DNA of 64,000 nt from Sphingomonadales bacterium EhC05 (GTDB lineage: Bacteria > Pseudomonadota > Alphaproteobacteria > Sphingomonadales > Sphingomonadaceae): assembly GCA_001650955.1 (NCBI GenBank), contig LXYP01000045.1, positions 62,001 through 126,000 of the forward strand, given 5' to 3'. Within the stretch, counting starts at the first letter, position 1. Each line of letters starts with the position of its first letter. The notes beneath the pieces were generated by a model. It searched no databases, was not told the DNA's origin, and saw nothing but the letters and a program-made list of their open reading frames with translations. The position numbers were made by a program, and so were the translations under genes. Positions 55,125 to 63,749 of the stretch are shown in pieces.

Positions 55125-56674
55125 GCGGTGCGACGATAGAACATTCAACGCCCACGTTTGAAAAAGCAGATGATTCATCGATATGGCATCAGCATCTTCG
55201 AATGCTTGCGGTTGCATCGCTTGCTATCCTCGGCCTGTTTTGGCGTGATGGTTGGCAGATGGTCATAACCTGGTGGGATATTTCGACCTATAATCATTGC
55301 CTGTTGATCCTGCCGATCTTGTATTGGTTGATCCATCAACGCCGCGATGAACTGGTCAAGATAACGCCGCAGATATGGATATGGGGACTGGCTTGGGTTG
55401 GCGTCGGTTCCTTTGGATGGCTGCTCGGCGATGCGGCGGGCGTTTCGTTGGCACGCCAGCTTGGTCTTCTCATCATGTTGCAGGGAGCTGTGATAACAAT
55501 CCTTGGACCAACAGTAACTCGGGGGATCATATTTCCCTTATTTTACAGCCTTTTTCTTGTCCCGTTTGGCGAAGAATTTGTGCCATTGCTGCAAACTCTA
55601 ACGGCTAAAATGTCGATGGTTTTTCTTGGTTGGGCTGACATCCCAGCATTTATCGACGGCATCTTCATTTCCACACCAACCGGCTATTTTGAAGTTGCTG
55701 AGGCTTGTTCGGGTATTAAATTCCTGATTGCGATGTTCGCATATGGGGCTTTGGTGAGTAACGTCTGTTTCAAAAGCTGGAAGCGGAGATTGCTATTCAT
55801 GGCCGCAGCCTTGATCGTTCCGGTGATCGCCAACGGTATCAGAGCATTTGGAACCATCTACATCGCCCATCATACATCTATCGATTTCGCGACTGGCTTT
55901 GATCATATTTTCTATGGTTGGTTCTTTTTCGCATTCGTCCTGATCATTGTCATGGCGATTGGCTGGCCATTTTTCGATCGCAAGATTGACGATGAAATGA
56001 TTGATGGCGACCGTCTGGCAACGGTCCCAGAAATTGGTTCAGTTCGGATAGATAGCAAATATGTATTGGCTGGCCTGTCGACGATCATACTCGCGCCGCT
56101 CCTTTGGACATCGCTGTTAGCCGCTCAAACTTCCACTATTCCCGATCAGATTTCCCTTCCGGACGTCCCCGGTTGGGAGCGTGTAGAATATCAACCGCTC
56201 TATGATTGGGAACCTCGATTTGATGGCGCCAACCACAAATTGCTGGGTCGTTATCGGAATCAGGACAGCGGACTGGTCGCAGATTTGTCAATCGCCATAT
56301 ATGATCGCCAGGAGGACGGACGTGAGATTGTTGGCTACGGACAAGGTGCGCTTGATCCCAACAGCGAATGGGCCTGGAACCGAAATTTGAGCGCGCCGGA
56401 AAACGGCAAGGCAATCGAATTGATCGCGCCGGGACCCGTGGTCCGTGATGTCGTGTCTTTTTATCGGATTGGCGGCAAATTAACCGGCAGCGGTTCGATC
56501 GTAAAACTGGAAACGCTGAAGACCAAATTATTGGGCGGTGATCAACAAGCTGTTGCCGTGCTCGTTTCATCCGAACAGACTTTGGAGCAGTCGCCCCGAG
56601 CTGCCATTGATGCATTCTTGAAAAATCTTGGTCCAATCGACAAATTGGCTGACGAGATGGCAGGGCTGCGCTAG
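55121..56674 (+). CDS. xrtA: Exosortase A fused to an EpsI domain
   Basis: From ATG 55121 the protein has 517 residues. The first 310 or so form a multi-span membrane protein with the exosortase catalytic residues: C196 in VAEACSGIKF, R241 in NGIRAFGT and H262 in GFDHIFYG. The C-terminal 190 residues, beginning after a last membrane segment at about 310-330, are an EpsI-like periplasmic domain (LPDVPGWERVEYQPLYDWEP onward). Exosortase A is thought to cut and anchor PEP-CTERM proteins in the envelope in step with polysaccharide export. No protein in the window has a PEP-CTERM tail, so its substrates must be encoded elsewhere. The in-frame start at 55049 lies inside the preceding gene. Confidence 0.93.
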   Translation: MSGATIEHSTPTFEKADDSSIWHQHLRMLAVASLAILGLFWRDGWQMVITWWDISTYNHCLLILPILYWLIHQRRDELVKITPQIWIWGLAWVGVGSFGWLLGDAAGVSLARQLGLLIMLQGAVITILGPTVTRGIIFPLFYSLFLVPFGEEFVPLLQTLTAKMSMVFLGWADIPAFIDGIFISTPTGYFEVAEACSGIKFLIAMFAYGALVSNVCFKSWKRRLLFMAAALIVPVIANGIRAFGTIYIAHHTSIDFATGFDHIFYGWFFFAFVLIIVMAIGWPFFDRKIDDEMIDGDRLATVPEIGSVRIDSKYVLAGLSTIILAPLLWTSLLAAQTSTIPDQISLPDVPGWERVEYQPLYDWEPRFDGANHKLLGRYRNQDSGLVADLSIAIYDRQEDGREIVGYGQGALDPNSEWAWNRNLSAPENGKAIELIAPGPVVRDVVSFYRIGGKLTGSGSIVKLETLKTKLLGGDQQAVAVLVSSEQTLEQSPRAAIDAFLKNLGPIDKLADEMAGLR

Positions 56675-56684
56675 GGCGCACATC

Positions 56685-58580
56685 ATGTGCGGAATAGCTG
56701 GTATTTTTCATCTCGAGACGGCCAAGCCGGTTGATCCCGCACGCCTAAGGAAAATGACCGATAGTCTTGTCCATCGGGGACCAGATGGATCGGGAATATG
56801 GACAGCCCCTGGGGTCGGACTCGGTCACAGAAGACTCTCGATCATCGATCTGGAAGGTGGTGCGCAGCCGATGCTGACACCAGATGAGGCGCAGGTCCTG
56901 TGTTTCAACGGTGAGATCTATAATTTTCAGGACGTGCGTGCTGAGCTTGAAACTTATGGACACGAGTTTCACACCGACAGCGATAGTGAAGTCATTCTAT
57001 ATGCATGGCGGCAGTGGGGCGTTGATTGCCTGAAACGCCTCAACGGCATGTTCGTTATCGCAATCTATGATCAACGCACCAAGCAGATGTTTCTGGCGCG
57101 TGACCGGCTGGGAGTCAAACCGCTTTTCTATGTACCGGTTTCGGACGGAAGCATCATTTTTGGCTCGGAGCTCAAGGCCCTGCTCGCCAATCCGCTTTTG
57201 CGACGAGAGCCGCATTTGCCCGCGGTTGATGATTTTCTGGCGTTTGGATATGTTCCGGACCAGACGTCTCTGCTCAAAGGCGTGAAAAAGCTTCCTGCCG
57301 GTCATTATATGCTGCTCGAACGCGGCAAGCCCGAACCGGCACCGATTCAATATTGGGATATGGATTTCAGCCAGCGCAGCAAGGCATCGGCGGGGACGCT
57401 GGAAGAGGAACTGGTGACATTGCTGAAAGACGCGGTGGGCTCGCGGATGATCGCGGATGTCCCGCTGGGGGCATTTCTCTCGGGCGGCGTCGACAGCAGC
57501 GCGGTCGTCGCCTTGATGTCGGAAAAGAGTCGGCGACCGGTCAAGACCTGTTCGATCGGCTTTGATCAGCAATCGCTCGACGAAACCGGCTATGCCCAGA
57601 CGATCGCGGACCGGTTTCAAACCGACCATCGTTCACGCACGGTCGCGGCTGATGACTATGGGCTGATCGATACGCTGGCCGACCATTTTGACGAGCCGTT
57701 TGCCGATGGCTCGGCGCTGCCGACTTATCGGGTCTGTGAACTGGCGCGGGAGGATGTGACCGTGGCGCTCTCGGGCGATGGCGCGGACGAGGCGCTGGCC
57801 GGCTATCGCCGTCATGTTTTCCACCATGCGGAAGAGCGGGTGAGGGGGATGATCCCGCAATCCTTCCGTGGCCCGGTCTTGGGGTGGCTGGGCAATATCT
57901 ATCCCAAGGCGGACTGGGCACCACGACCGTTTCGCGCCAAATCAACCCTGCTTTCGCTCGCGCGGAGCGGGGCAGAAGGCTATGCCGAGGCAGTCGGAGT
58001 AACCACGCCATCCCAGCGCCATGCGATCTATTCGAGCGACATGATCCGGCGACTGGATGGCTATCAGGGCGAGTCCCAGATGATCGACCTGATGGAAAAT
58101 GCACCGGCCCAGAACGGTCTCGATCAGGCCCAATATGCCGACATGAAAATGTGGCTGCCCGGCGATATTCTGACCAAGGTCGACCGCACCAGTATGGCGG
58201 TCAGTCTTGAGGCGCGCGAACCATTGCTCGACTATAAGCTGATGGAATTTGCCGCCAGGCTCCCCAGCAATTTGCGGGTGCGCAAGGGGCAGGGCAAATA
58301 TCTGCTCAAAAAGTCGATGGAACGCTATTTGCCGCAGGACATACTCTATCGTCCGAAAATGGGCTTTGTCACGCCGATTGCCCAATGGTTTCGCGGACCG
58401 CTCGCCGACGAGGCGCGCAATATTTCCGAAGCGGGCGCGCTCGGCCGGATGGGCTGGTTTGAACCCAAAGCGCTCCGCAAGATTGCCGATGATCATATTT
58501 CCGGCAAGTCGGACAATAGCCGCTTATTATGGCAGCTGCTGATGCTCGACAAATCGCTGTCGCGTCTGTTCAATCTCTAG
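56685..58580 (+). CDS. XrtA-associated amidotransferase (asparagine synthase-like, TIGR03108)
   Basis: From ATG 56685 the protein has 631 residues. Cleavage of Met would expose Cys2 (MCGIAGIFHL), the class II glutamine amidotransferase nucleophile. The glutaminase domain includes HRGPDGSGIW and ALCFNGEIYNF-like FNGEIYN; the C-terminal synthetase domain has the PP-loop FLSGGVDSSAVVALM near residue 265 and later RPKMGFVTPIAQWF. It would move amide nitrogen onto a sugar or peptide-like component of the polysaccharide. It is the last gene of the XrtA operon, ten bases after the exosortase gene. G+C rises visibly after about 57.3 kb, which may reflect a recombination border or ordinary variation. 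Confidence 0.93.
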   Translation: MCGIAGIFHLETAKPVDPARLRKMTDSLVHRGPDGSGIWTAPGVGLGHRRLSIIDLEGGAQPMLTPDEAQVLCFNGEIYNFQDVRAELETYGHEFHTDSDSEVILYAWRQWGVDCLKRLNGMFVIAIYDQRTKQMFLARDRLGVKPLFYVPVSDGSIIFGSELKALLANPLLRREPHLPAVDDFLAFGYVPDQTSLLKGVKKLPAGHYMLLERGKPEPAPIQYWDMDFSQRSKASAGTLEEELVTLLKDAVGSRMIADVPLGAFLSGGVDSSAVVALMSEKSRRPVKTCSIGFDQQSLDETGYAQTIADRFQTDHRSRTVAADDYGLIDTLADHFDEPFADGSALPTYRVCELAREDVTVALSGDGADEALAGYRRHVFHHAEERVRGMIPQSFRGPVLGWLGNIYPKADWAPRPFRAKSTLLSLARSGAEGYAEAVGVTTPSQRHAIYSSDMIRRLDGYQGESQMIDLMENAPAQNGLDQAQYADMKMWLPGDILTKVDRTSMAVSLEAREPLLDYKLMEFAARLPSNLRVRKGQGKYLLKKSMERYLPQDILYRPKMGFVTPIAQWFRGPLADEARNISEAGALGRMGWFEPKALRKIADDHISGKSDNSRLLWQLLMLDKSLSRLFNL

Positions 58581-58603
58581 TCCCGGAGCGCTCGTCGTTA
58601 CGA

Positions 58604-59347
58604 TCAATCCGGATAAAATGCCTCGACAAAATAGAGCCCGTCGGGCGGCGCGTTAAAGCCCAGGGCATCGCGGTTCCTGGCCTCCAGAGCATTTCTAAAA
58701 TCCTGCGCGGTCCACTTGCCCGTGCCGACCAGTTTCAGTGAGCCGACCATCGAGCGGACCTGATGATGGAGAAACGAACGCGCGATAACCTCCACTTCAA
58801 TCTCGTCACCGAAGCGGTTGATAGCGATGCTGTCGAGCGTCTTGATCGGGCTTTGGGCCTGACAATGGGCGGACCGAAAAGTCGTGAAGTCATGCTGGCC
58901 GACCAGGGACTGTGCAGCTTCATGCATCGCCCCGGCATCGAGCCGCGGCGCGACTTGCCAGCTTAGCCCCTTATCGATGGTGAGCGGTGCGCGGCGATTG
59001 CTGATCTTGTAGAGATAGCGTCTGCCGATACAGGCGAAGCGCGCATGCCACGCCTCATCAACAATCTTGCAATCCAAAACTGCAACCGGATTGGGGCGCA
59101 GACCAGCATTCAAACCCTCGGTCAAACGGAATGTTGTCAGATCGGTTTCGAGATCAAAATGCGCGCGCATGCCCAGTGCATGGACCCCCGCGTCGGTGCG
59201 ACCCGCAGCAAATACCCGCACTTTCTGCTGGGTGATTTTGGTGATCGCTTTCTCAACCGCTTCCTGAACACTTGGCCCGTGATCTTGATGCTGCCAGCCC
59301 ATGAACGGCCGCCCATCAAATTCCAGCGTGATTGCAAAGCGGGTCAT
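58604..59347 (-). CDS. truA: tRNA pseudouridine synthase A
   Basis: The protein has 247 residues. The catalytic aspartate lies in [13 protein letters not shown] near residue 52, RRYLYKI follows, and the C-terminal [20 protein letters not shown] is the conserved TruA block. It makes pseudouridine at positions 38-40 of the tRNA anticodon stem. ATG 59347 shares one base with the stop of fmt (TGATG), so translation is coupled; a GTG one codon earlier is less likely. Confidence 0.95.
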   Translation of the reverse strand: MTRFAITLEFDGRPFMGWQHQDHGPSVQEAVEKAITKITQQKVRVFAAGRTDAGVHALGMRAHFDLETDLTTFRLTEGLNAGLRPNPVAVLDCKIVDEAWHARFACIGRRYLYKISNRRAPLTIDKGLSWQVAPRLDAGAMHEAAQSLVGQHDFTTFRSAHCQAQSPIKTLDSIAINRFGDEIEVEVIARSFLHHQVRSMVGSLKLVGTGKWTAQDFRNALEARNRDALGFNAPPDGLYFVEAFYPD

Positions 59348-60264
59348 CACAGCAATGTTCCCACCGGCAACTGGCTGCCGTTGAGAAAATCGGCCAAGGC
59401 CATTTTGGGCTTACCCGCTTTCTGGATTGCAACAGGCCGGATAGCTTTGGATCCGCAGGCAATAGTGAGGTTCGCGTCGATGATCGTCCCGGTTTCACCG
59501 CTGGCCTCGACAATCTCGCAGCTGTGAATGCGATATCGCGCGCCTTCAAATTCAAAAAAGGCACCGGGCGCCGGATTGAAGGCACGTATCTGCCGCTCGA
59601 CCTGTTCTGCTGATTGAGTGAAATCTAGCCGCGCTTCTTCTTTGGTGATTTTCCTGGCGTAGGTTGCTGCTGTATCATCTTGAATGACGGGTGGATGATC
59701 GGCGCTGGCAGAGAGATATTTGACCATCAATTCCGCCCCGAGGATCGCCAGCTCGTCGGTCAGTTCACCGGCGGTTTTATTATCAACCGGGGTTGATGAT
59801 TTCAGCAGCATCGGTCCGGTATCGAGTCCGGCTTCCATCTGCATGATGGTGATCCCGGTTTCCTGATCTCCGGCGATTATCGCCCGCTGCACCGGGGCGG
59901 CTCCCCGCCAGCGCGGCAAAATCGAACCGTGAATGTTGAGGCAGCCCATTTTCGGACAGTCCAATATCGCCTGCGGCAAAATCAAACCATAGGCTGCGAC
60001 GACCGCTGCATCGAGATTGAGCTCGGCAAAAGCCTGCTGCTCTTCGGCGCCTTTCAACGAAATCGGGGTGCGGACTTCCAGTTCCAATTTTTCGGCGGTC
60101 TGTTGAACGGGGGAGGGGCTCAGCTTCTTGCCGCGACCTGCACGGCGGGGTGGCTGCGAATAGACCGCAACAATCTCATGGCCAGCATCATATAGGGCCT
60201 GCAACGCCGGAACCGCAAATTCCGGTGTTCCCATGAACGCGAGACGCAATTTCCGGTTGGTCAT
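59347..60264 (-). CDS. fmt: Methionyl-tRNA formyltransferase
   Basis: From ATG 60264 the protein has 305 residues, the usual length. It begins [20 protein letters not shown], and the catalytic block is [20 protein letters not shown] near residue 108, containing the N-H-D-type Asn and His with SLLP-like SILPRWRG. It formylates initiator Met-tRNA. In-frame starts up to 60438 add 58 residues unlike any Fmt. It pairs with def in function, and the two genes are close on opposite strands, separated by recR. Confidence 0.95.
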   Translation of the reverse strand: MTNRKLRLAFMGTPEFAVPALQALYDAGHEIVAVYSQPPRRAGRGKKLSPSPVQQTAEKLELEVRTPISLKGAEEQQAFAELNLDAAVVAAYGLILPQAILDCPKMGCLNIHGSILPRWRGAAPVQRAIIAGDQETGITIMQMEAGLDTGPMLLKSSTPVDNKTAGELTDELAILGAELMVKYLSASADHPPVIQDDTAATYARKITKEEARLDFTQSAEQVERQIRAFNPAPGAFFEFEGARYRIHSCEIVEASGETGTIIDANLTIACGSKAIRPVAIQKAGKPKMALADFLNGSQLPVGTLL

Positions 60265-60457
60265 GATCGAATGAAATTCCTGCGAAAGTTTACCAAATTG
60301 ACTCTCAGGAAGGTTGAATCTCTGCCATTTCCAACATTTGGACGGCCAGAATCCAACATTCCAGATACTTGCCAGAGCGCCATGCCATTTTTTGTCCATG
60401 TAGGACAGCGGGATTTGGCCTTGGCAGGGCGTTGCCAATGGCCCTAAAGGTCATGCC

Positions 60458-61060
60458 ATGGCATCGCAAGAGATTGAAAATCTGGTTCAGGCGCTCTCCA
60501 AGCTCCCCGGTCTCGGCCCGCGTTCGGCGCGGCGAGCGGTGCTCTATCTTTTGAAGCGTCCGGAAACCGCGATGCAGCCGATTTTGGCGGCGATGGAACG
60601 GGTGAATGACAATCTCAAAACTTGCGGCGTCTGCGGCAATGTCGATACGCAGGATCCCTGTCAGATATGTACGGACCCGCGGCGCGATGAAAAGGCACTT
60701 TGTGTTGTCGAAGAGGTTTCTGATCTCTGGGCGCTCGACAAATCCCGACTATTCCCCGGGAAATTCCATGTCCTCGGCGGTAAGCTCTCGGCGCTCGATG
60801 GTGTGCGACCGGAGGATATCGGGATCGACAAGCTGATCCAGCGTGTCGAAGTCGGCGGCATTGATGAAGTCGTGCTGGCGATGAATGCAACGCTGGAAGG
60901 GCAGACGACGGCTCATTATATTGCCGAGCGGCTCGAAAACTATCCTTTGCGTTTGAGTCAGTTATCGCACGGCATTCCGGTTGGCGGCGAACTGGACTAT
61001 CTTGATGAAGGCACTTTGGCTCAGGCGCTGCGATCGCGGCGTCCGGTCAACAAGGATTGA
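60458..61060 (+). CDS. recR: Recombination mediator protein RecR
   Basis: The protein has 200 residues. It has the N-terminal helix-hairpin-helix [20 protein letters not shown], a four-cysteine zinc finger ([16 protein letters not shown] near residues 57-72), the Toprim domain with [13 protein letters not shown], and the C-terminal [20 protein letters not shown], all standard. It acts with RecO (and RecF) to load RecA at single-stranded gaps. It is divergent from fmt, with 193 bases between the starts. Confidence 0.96.
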   Translation: MASQEIENLVQALSKLPGLGPRSARRAVLYLLKRPETAMQPILAAMERVNDNLKTCGVCGNVDTQDPCQICTDPRRDEKALCVVEEVSDLWALDKSRLFPGKFHVLGGKLSALDGVRPEDIGIDKLIQRVEVGGIDEVVLAMNATLEGQTTAHYIAERLENYPLRLSQLSHGIPVGGELDYLDEGTLAQALRSRRPVNKD

Positions 61061-61107
61061 TTGCCGGCTTGCTTGACGAATCCCCGGCAAATCCCTAAAT
61101 TCCACCT

Positions 61108-61680
61108 ATGTCCATTTTACCGATCCTCGAAGTGCCTGATCCGCGCCTGAAAACCGTTTCCGAACCCGTCACCGCTTTCGATGACGAGTTGAAGACGCTT
61201 ATCGCCGACATGTTTGAAACCATGTATGATGCGCCGGGTATCGGGCTTGCCGCGATTCAAGTCGGCGTACCCAAGCGGATTTTGGTGATCGACCTTCAGG
61301 AACCGGTTGAGCATGACCATGATCATGAGCATGGCGAACATTGCAATCATGAACATGAGGTGATTAACGACCCCCGCGTGTTCATCAATCCCGAAATCCT
61401 CGATCCGTCGGAAGATTTGAATGTCTATAGCGAGGGCTGTCTGTCGGTTCCCGATCAATATGCCGATGTCGAACGCCCCGCCGCGATTACCGCGCGCTGG
61501 CAGGATGAGACCGGCAAGCAGCATGAAGAACAGATCGACGGCTTGCTCGCGACCTGTATCCAGCATGAGATGGATCATCTCGAAGGGATATTGTTCATCG
61601 ACCATCTCTCGCGTCTGAAACGCCAGATGGTGCTCAAGAAGCTCAACAAGCAGCGTAAAGATCAAGGGATCGCGGCTTAA
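61108..61680 (+). CDS. def: Peptide deformylase with a His-rich insertion
   Basis: The protein has 190 residues. The three motifs are present: GIGLAAIQVG near residue 44, EGCLSVP near 110 with the metal-binding cysteine, and QHEMDHLEGILF with the two metal-binding histidines. It removes the N-formyl group of new proteins. An insertion at about residues 66-85 contains seven His, one Cys and many Glu/Asp in alternation (H69, H71, H73, H75, H78, H81, H83). This is where the family has a short loop. The DNA there is a set of near-repeats of CATGA, so it may have grown by slippage. Confidence 0.95.
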   Translation: MSILPILEVPDPRLKTVSEPVTAFDDELKTLIADMFETMYDAPGIGLAAIQVGVPKRILVIDLQEPVEHDHDHEHGEHCNHEHEVINDPRVFINPEILDPSEDLNVYSEGCLSVPDQYADVERPAAITARWQDETGKQHEEQIDGLLATCIQHEMDHLEGILFIDHLSRLKRQMVLKKLNKQRKDQGIAA

Positions 61681-61716
61681 TCCTACATCGCTATTGCGAT
61701 GTCATAGAAAGTAGGA
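61681..61716 (+). terminator. Hairpin after def (possible terminator)
   Basis: ACATCGC at 61685-61691 and GCGATGT at 61696-61702 form a seven-pair stem with a four-base loop; TCCTAC and GTAGGA at 61681-61686 and 61711-61716 offer an overlapping outer pairing. A loose T-rich stretch follows at 61724-61735. The lack of a tight T run makes it a weak terminator at best. Confidence 0.4.
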
Positions 61717-61951
61717 TATACTCCTTTTGTTCTTATCAATAGGAGGGGCTTTACGATCAGTCAGAAACATCTAAGTTAAACATTGCTTGAGAACGAGTGC
61801 CAGATTGATGGGTATCTCTTGACACAAAGCGTTTGCCCTCTGAAAACAATAAAAATAAATAGAGTTGCACGTCAGTAAGTCATACGTCGAAATCTCTCCG
61901 CCCAAAATTTTTCAAGCGAACATATGAAATCCAATCACGAGGATACTAGCC

Positions 61952-62140
61952 ATGTGCAATGGTGAAGTGGATTTGCGTGTTTTGGACGGTCAATGGTATT
62001 GGTTTCACGTTGATTCCAATGGTTCTAAAGTTTGCCAGTCTCGCCGCAGCTTCAAGTCTCGAGGCTCAGCACTGGATGACTATGACAACTGTAAAGCGGA
62101 CTATATGGCTTTGCTCCGTTGTCGGAACCGTTTTGACTAA
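61952..62140 (+). CDS. Small protein, possibly related to the YegP/DUF1508 fold
   Basis: The frame encodes 62 residues: MCNGEVDLRVLDGQWYWFHV, then SNGSKVCQSRRSFKSRGSA and a Cys-containing C-terminus. The order of a W-x-W-x strand, an NG turn, a serine strand and a Y/F-x-S-R-x-x-A helix is reminiscent of the short YegP/DUF1508 repeat, but the match is by eye. There is no good ribosome binding site before ATG 61952. It lies 271 bases after def and is separated from rmuC by a strong hairpin. It could be a chance frame. Confidence 0.45.
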   Translation: MCNGEVDLRVLDGQWYWFHVDSNGSKVCQSRRSFKSRGSALDDYDNCKADYMALLRCRNRFD

Positions 62141-62147
62141 ACAATTC

Positions 62148-62183
62148 GCGTCGGTGAGCAGCTCCAAGCTGCTCACCTCCCGC
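62148..62183 (+). terminator. Perfect 11-base-pair hairpin before rmuC
   Basis: GGTGAGCAGCT at 62153-62163 and AGCTGCTCACC at 62167-62177 pair perfectly around a three-base loop, and GCG/CGC outside may extend the stem. No T run follows, and the rmuC ribosome binding site begins ten bases later. It may act as a terminator for the small gene or as a leader structure that limits rmuC translation. Confidence 0.55.
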
Positions 62184-62197
62184 GTAGGAGGTATATT

Positions 62198-63556
62198 TTG
62201 AATCCGATTATAGTAGTCGTTGTCGTTGTGGCAGCGTTGTTGGGCGGCCTTGCGTTAGGTTGGCTTTTAGGCGGCAAGCCCGCCAAAGATGCGGCGCAGC
62301 TGGCCAAAGACGCCGCCGAGGCGACCGATGCATTGCGGATCACGCTGGATGGCGTCCGCGATGAACGCGATGCGGCGAAAAACGAGCTGTCAGCGCTGCA
62401 AGCCGATGCCCGCAATCACGAGAAACAGATTCAGCAATTGATGGAAGCGAAAGAGACTCTGTCGGCGCAATTTTCCGATATTGGCTCGAAAATGCTCGAA
62501 ACCGCGCAACGCCAGTTTCTCGAGCGCGCCGATCAACGCTTTGATCAGGCCAATGAGAAAGGCGGCGCAAAAATCGCCAAATTGCTGCAGCCGGTGCACG
62601 AACGTCTCGCGACTTACGAAGCTTCGATCACCAAGATCGAGAAAGAGCGGACTGAATCCTACGCCGGGATCACCGCGACGATCGAACAGGTCCGGCAAGG
62701 GCAGGACCGGGTGCAGCAGGAAGCGGCCCGGCTTGTCAATTCGTTGCGCAATGCGCCCAAATCGCGCGGGCGCTGGGGCGAGCAGCAGCTCAAAAATGTG
62801 CTCGAGACCTGCGGTCTGGCCGAGCATACTGATTTTGTCACCGAGCTCAGCGTTGATACCGAAGACGGGCGACTGCGGCCCGACGCGATTATCAATGTTC
62901 CGGGCGGACGCAAGCTGGTGATCGATGCCAAAGTCTCGCTCAACGACTATCAGGATGCCTTTGAAGCCGAAGAAGAAGACGCGCGCCGCTTTGCGATGGC
63001 GCGCCACTGCAACAGCATGAAGGCGCATATCGATGGACTGTCTAAAAAGGCCTATTGGGACCAGTTTGAAGATGCGCCCGACTATGTGATCATGTTTGTC
63101 CCCGGCGAGCATTTTCTCGCCGCGGCCCTGGAACATGAGCCAACGCTGTGGGACCATGCGTTCGAGAAGAAAGTCCTGCTCGCTACACCAACCAATCTGG
63201 TGGCCATCGCGCGTACCGTTGCGGGGGTCTGGCGCCAGGAAAAAATGGCCGCGGAAGCCAAGCAGATCGGGCAATTAGGCAAGGAAATGTACGACCGCCT
63301 CGCAGTGGCCGGAGAGCATCTCAAACGTATGGGATCGGGGCTGGGTTCAGCGGTCGGCAATTATAATAAATTTGTCGGCAGCTTCGAGCGCAATGTCATG
63401 GCGACCGGGCGCAAATTTGCCGAATTGCAGATTGAGACCGGCAAGAAGGATCTCGAGCCCGTGCCCGAAGTCGAAGCCTTGCCGCGCTATTCCAGTGAAG
63501 TCGAAGCGGCGCTGATCGAGGATGACCGCGAGCTCAAGGCGGATAAAGACGACTAG
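62198..63556 (+). CDS. rmuC: DNA recombination protein RmuC
   Basis: The protein has 452 residues. It starts with a membrane-anchoring hydrophobic segment (VVVVVAALLGGLALGWLLGG), continues with a long coiled coil (about residues 30-180) and ends in the RmuC domain with SRGRWGEQQLKNVLETCGL, LVIDAKVSLNDYQDAFEAEE and FVPGEHFLAAALEHEP, where VIDAKV is nuclease-like. The family limits inversion at short repeats by an unproven mechanism. The start is TTG at 62198, six bases after AGGAGG; no ATG lies near. Confidence 0.93.
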   Translation: MNPIIVVVVVVAALLGGLALGWLLGGKPAKDAAQLAKDAAEATDALRITLDGVRDERDAAKNELSALQADARNHEKQIQQLMEAKETLSAQFSDIGSKMLETAQRQFLERADQRFDQANEKGGAKIAKLLQPVHERLATYEASITKIEKERTESYAGITATIEQVRQGQDRVQQEAARLVNSLRNAPKSRGRWGEQQLKNVLETCGLAEHTDFVTELSVDTEDGRLRPDAIINVPGGRKLVIDAKVSLNDYQDAFEAEEEDARRFAMARHCNSMKAHIDGLSKKAYWDQFEDAPDYVIMFVPGEHFLAAALEHEPTLWDHAFEKKVLLATPTNLVAIARTVAGVWRQEKMAAEAKQIGQLGKEMYDRLAVAGEHLKRMGSGLGSAVGNYNKFVGSFERNVMATGRKFAELQIETGKKDLEPVPEVEALPRYSSEVEAALIEDDRELKADKDD

Positions 63557-63749
63557 CGCTTCTGCGCTGAGCCCATTTGCTCTGAGCCAGTTACTCCTTT
63601 AGGCCCGAGCCAATTACTCCGTTCGCCCCGTGCTGATTAGTCCGTTAGCACTGAGCTTGTCGAAGTGCGCTTTTCGGCAAACAGGTCCTTCGACAGGCTC
63701 AGGACGAACGGATTGGACATAAGGCTCAGACTGAAGGGCTAGCAACTAG
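63557..63749. repeat. REP-like inverted repeat and short direct repeats
   Basis: CTGAGCTTGTCGAAG at 63651-63665 and CTTCGACAGGCTCAG at 63688-63702 form near-perfect inverted arms (one mismatch) about a 22-base centre, followed by GACGAACGG. This core is familiar to me as a dispersed repeat in sphingomonads. Upstream, GAGCCAGTTACTCC (63582-63598 region) and GAGCCAATTACTCCGTT (about 63607-63623) are short degenerate direct repeats. No gene is present. The inverted repeat may act as a bidirectional terminator between rmuC and the gene at the right edge. Confidence 0.65.
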
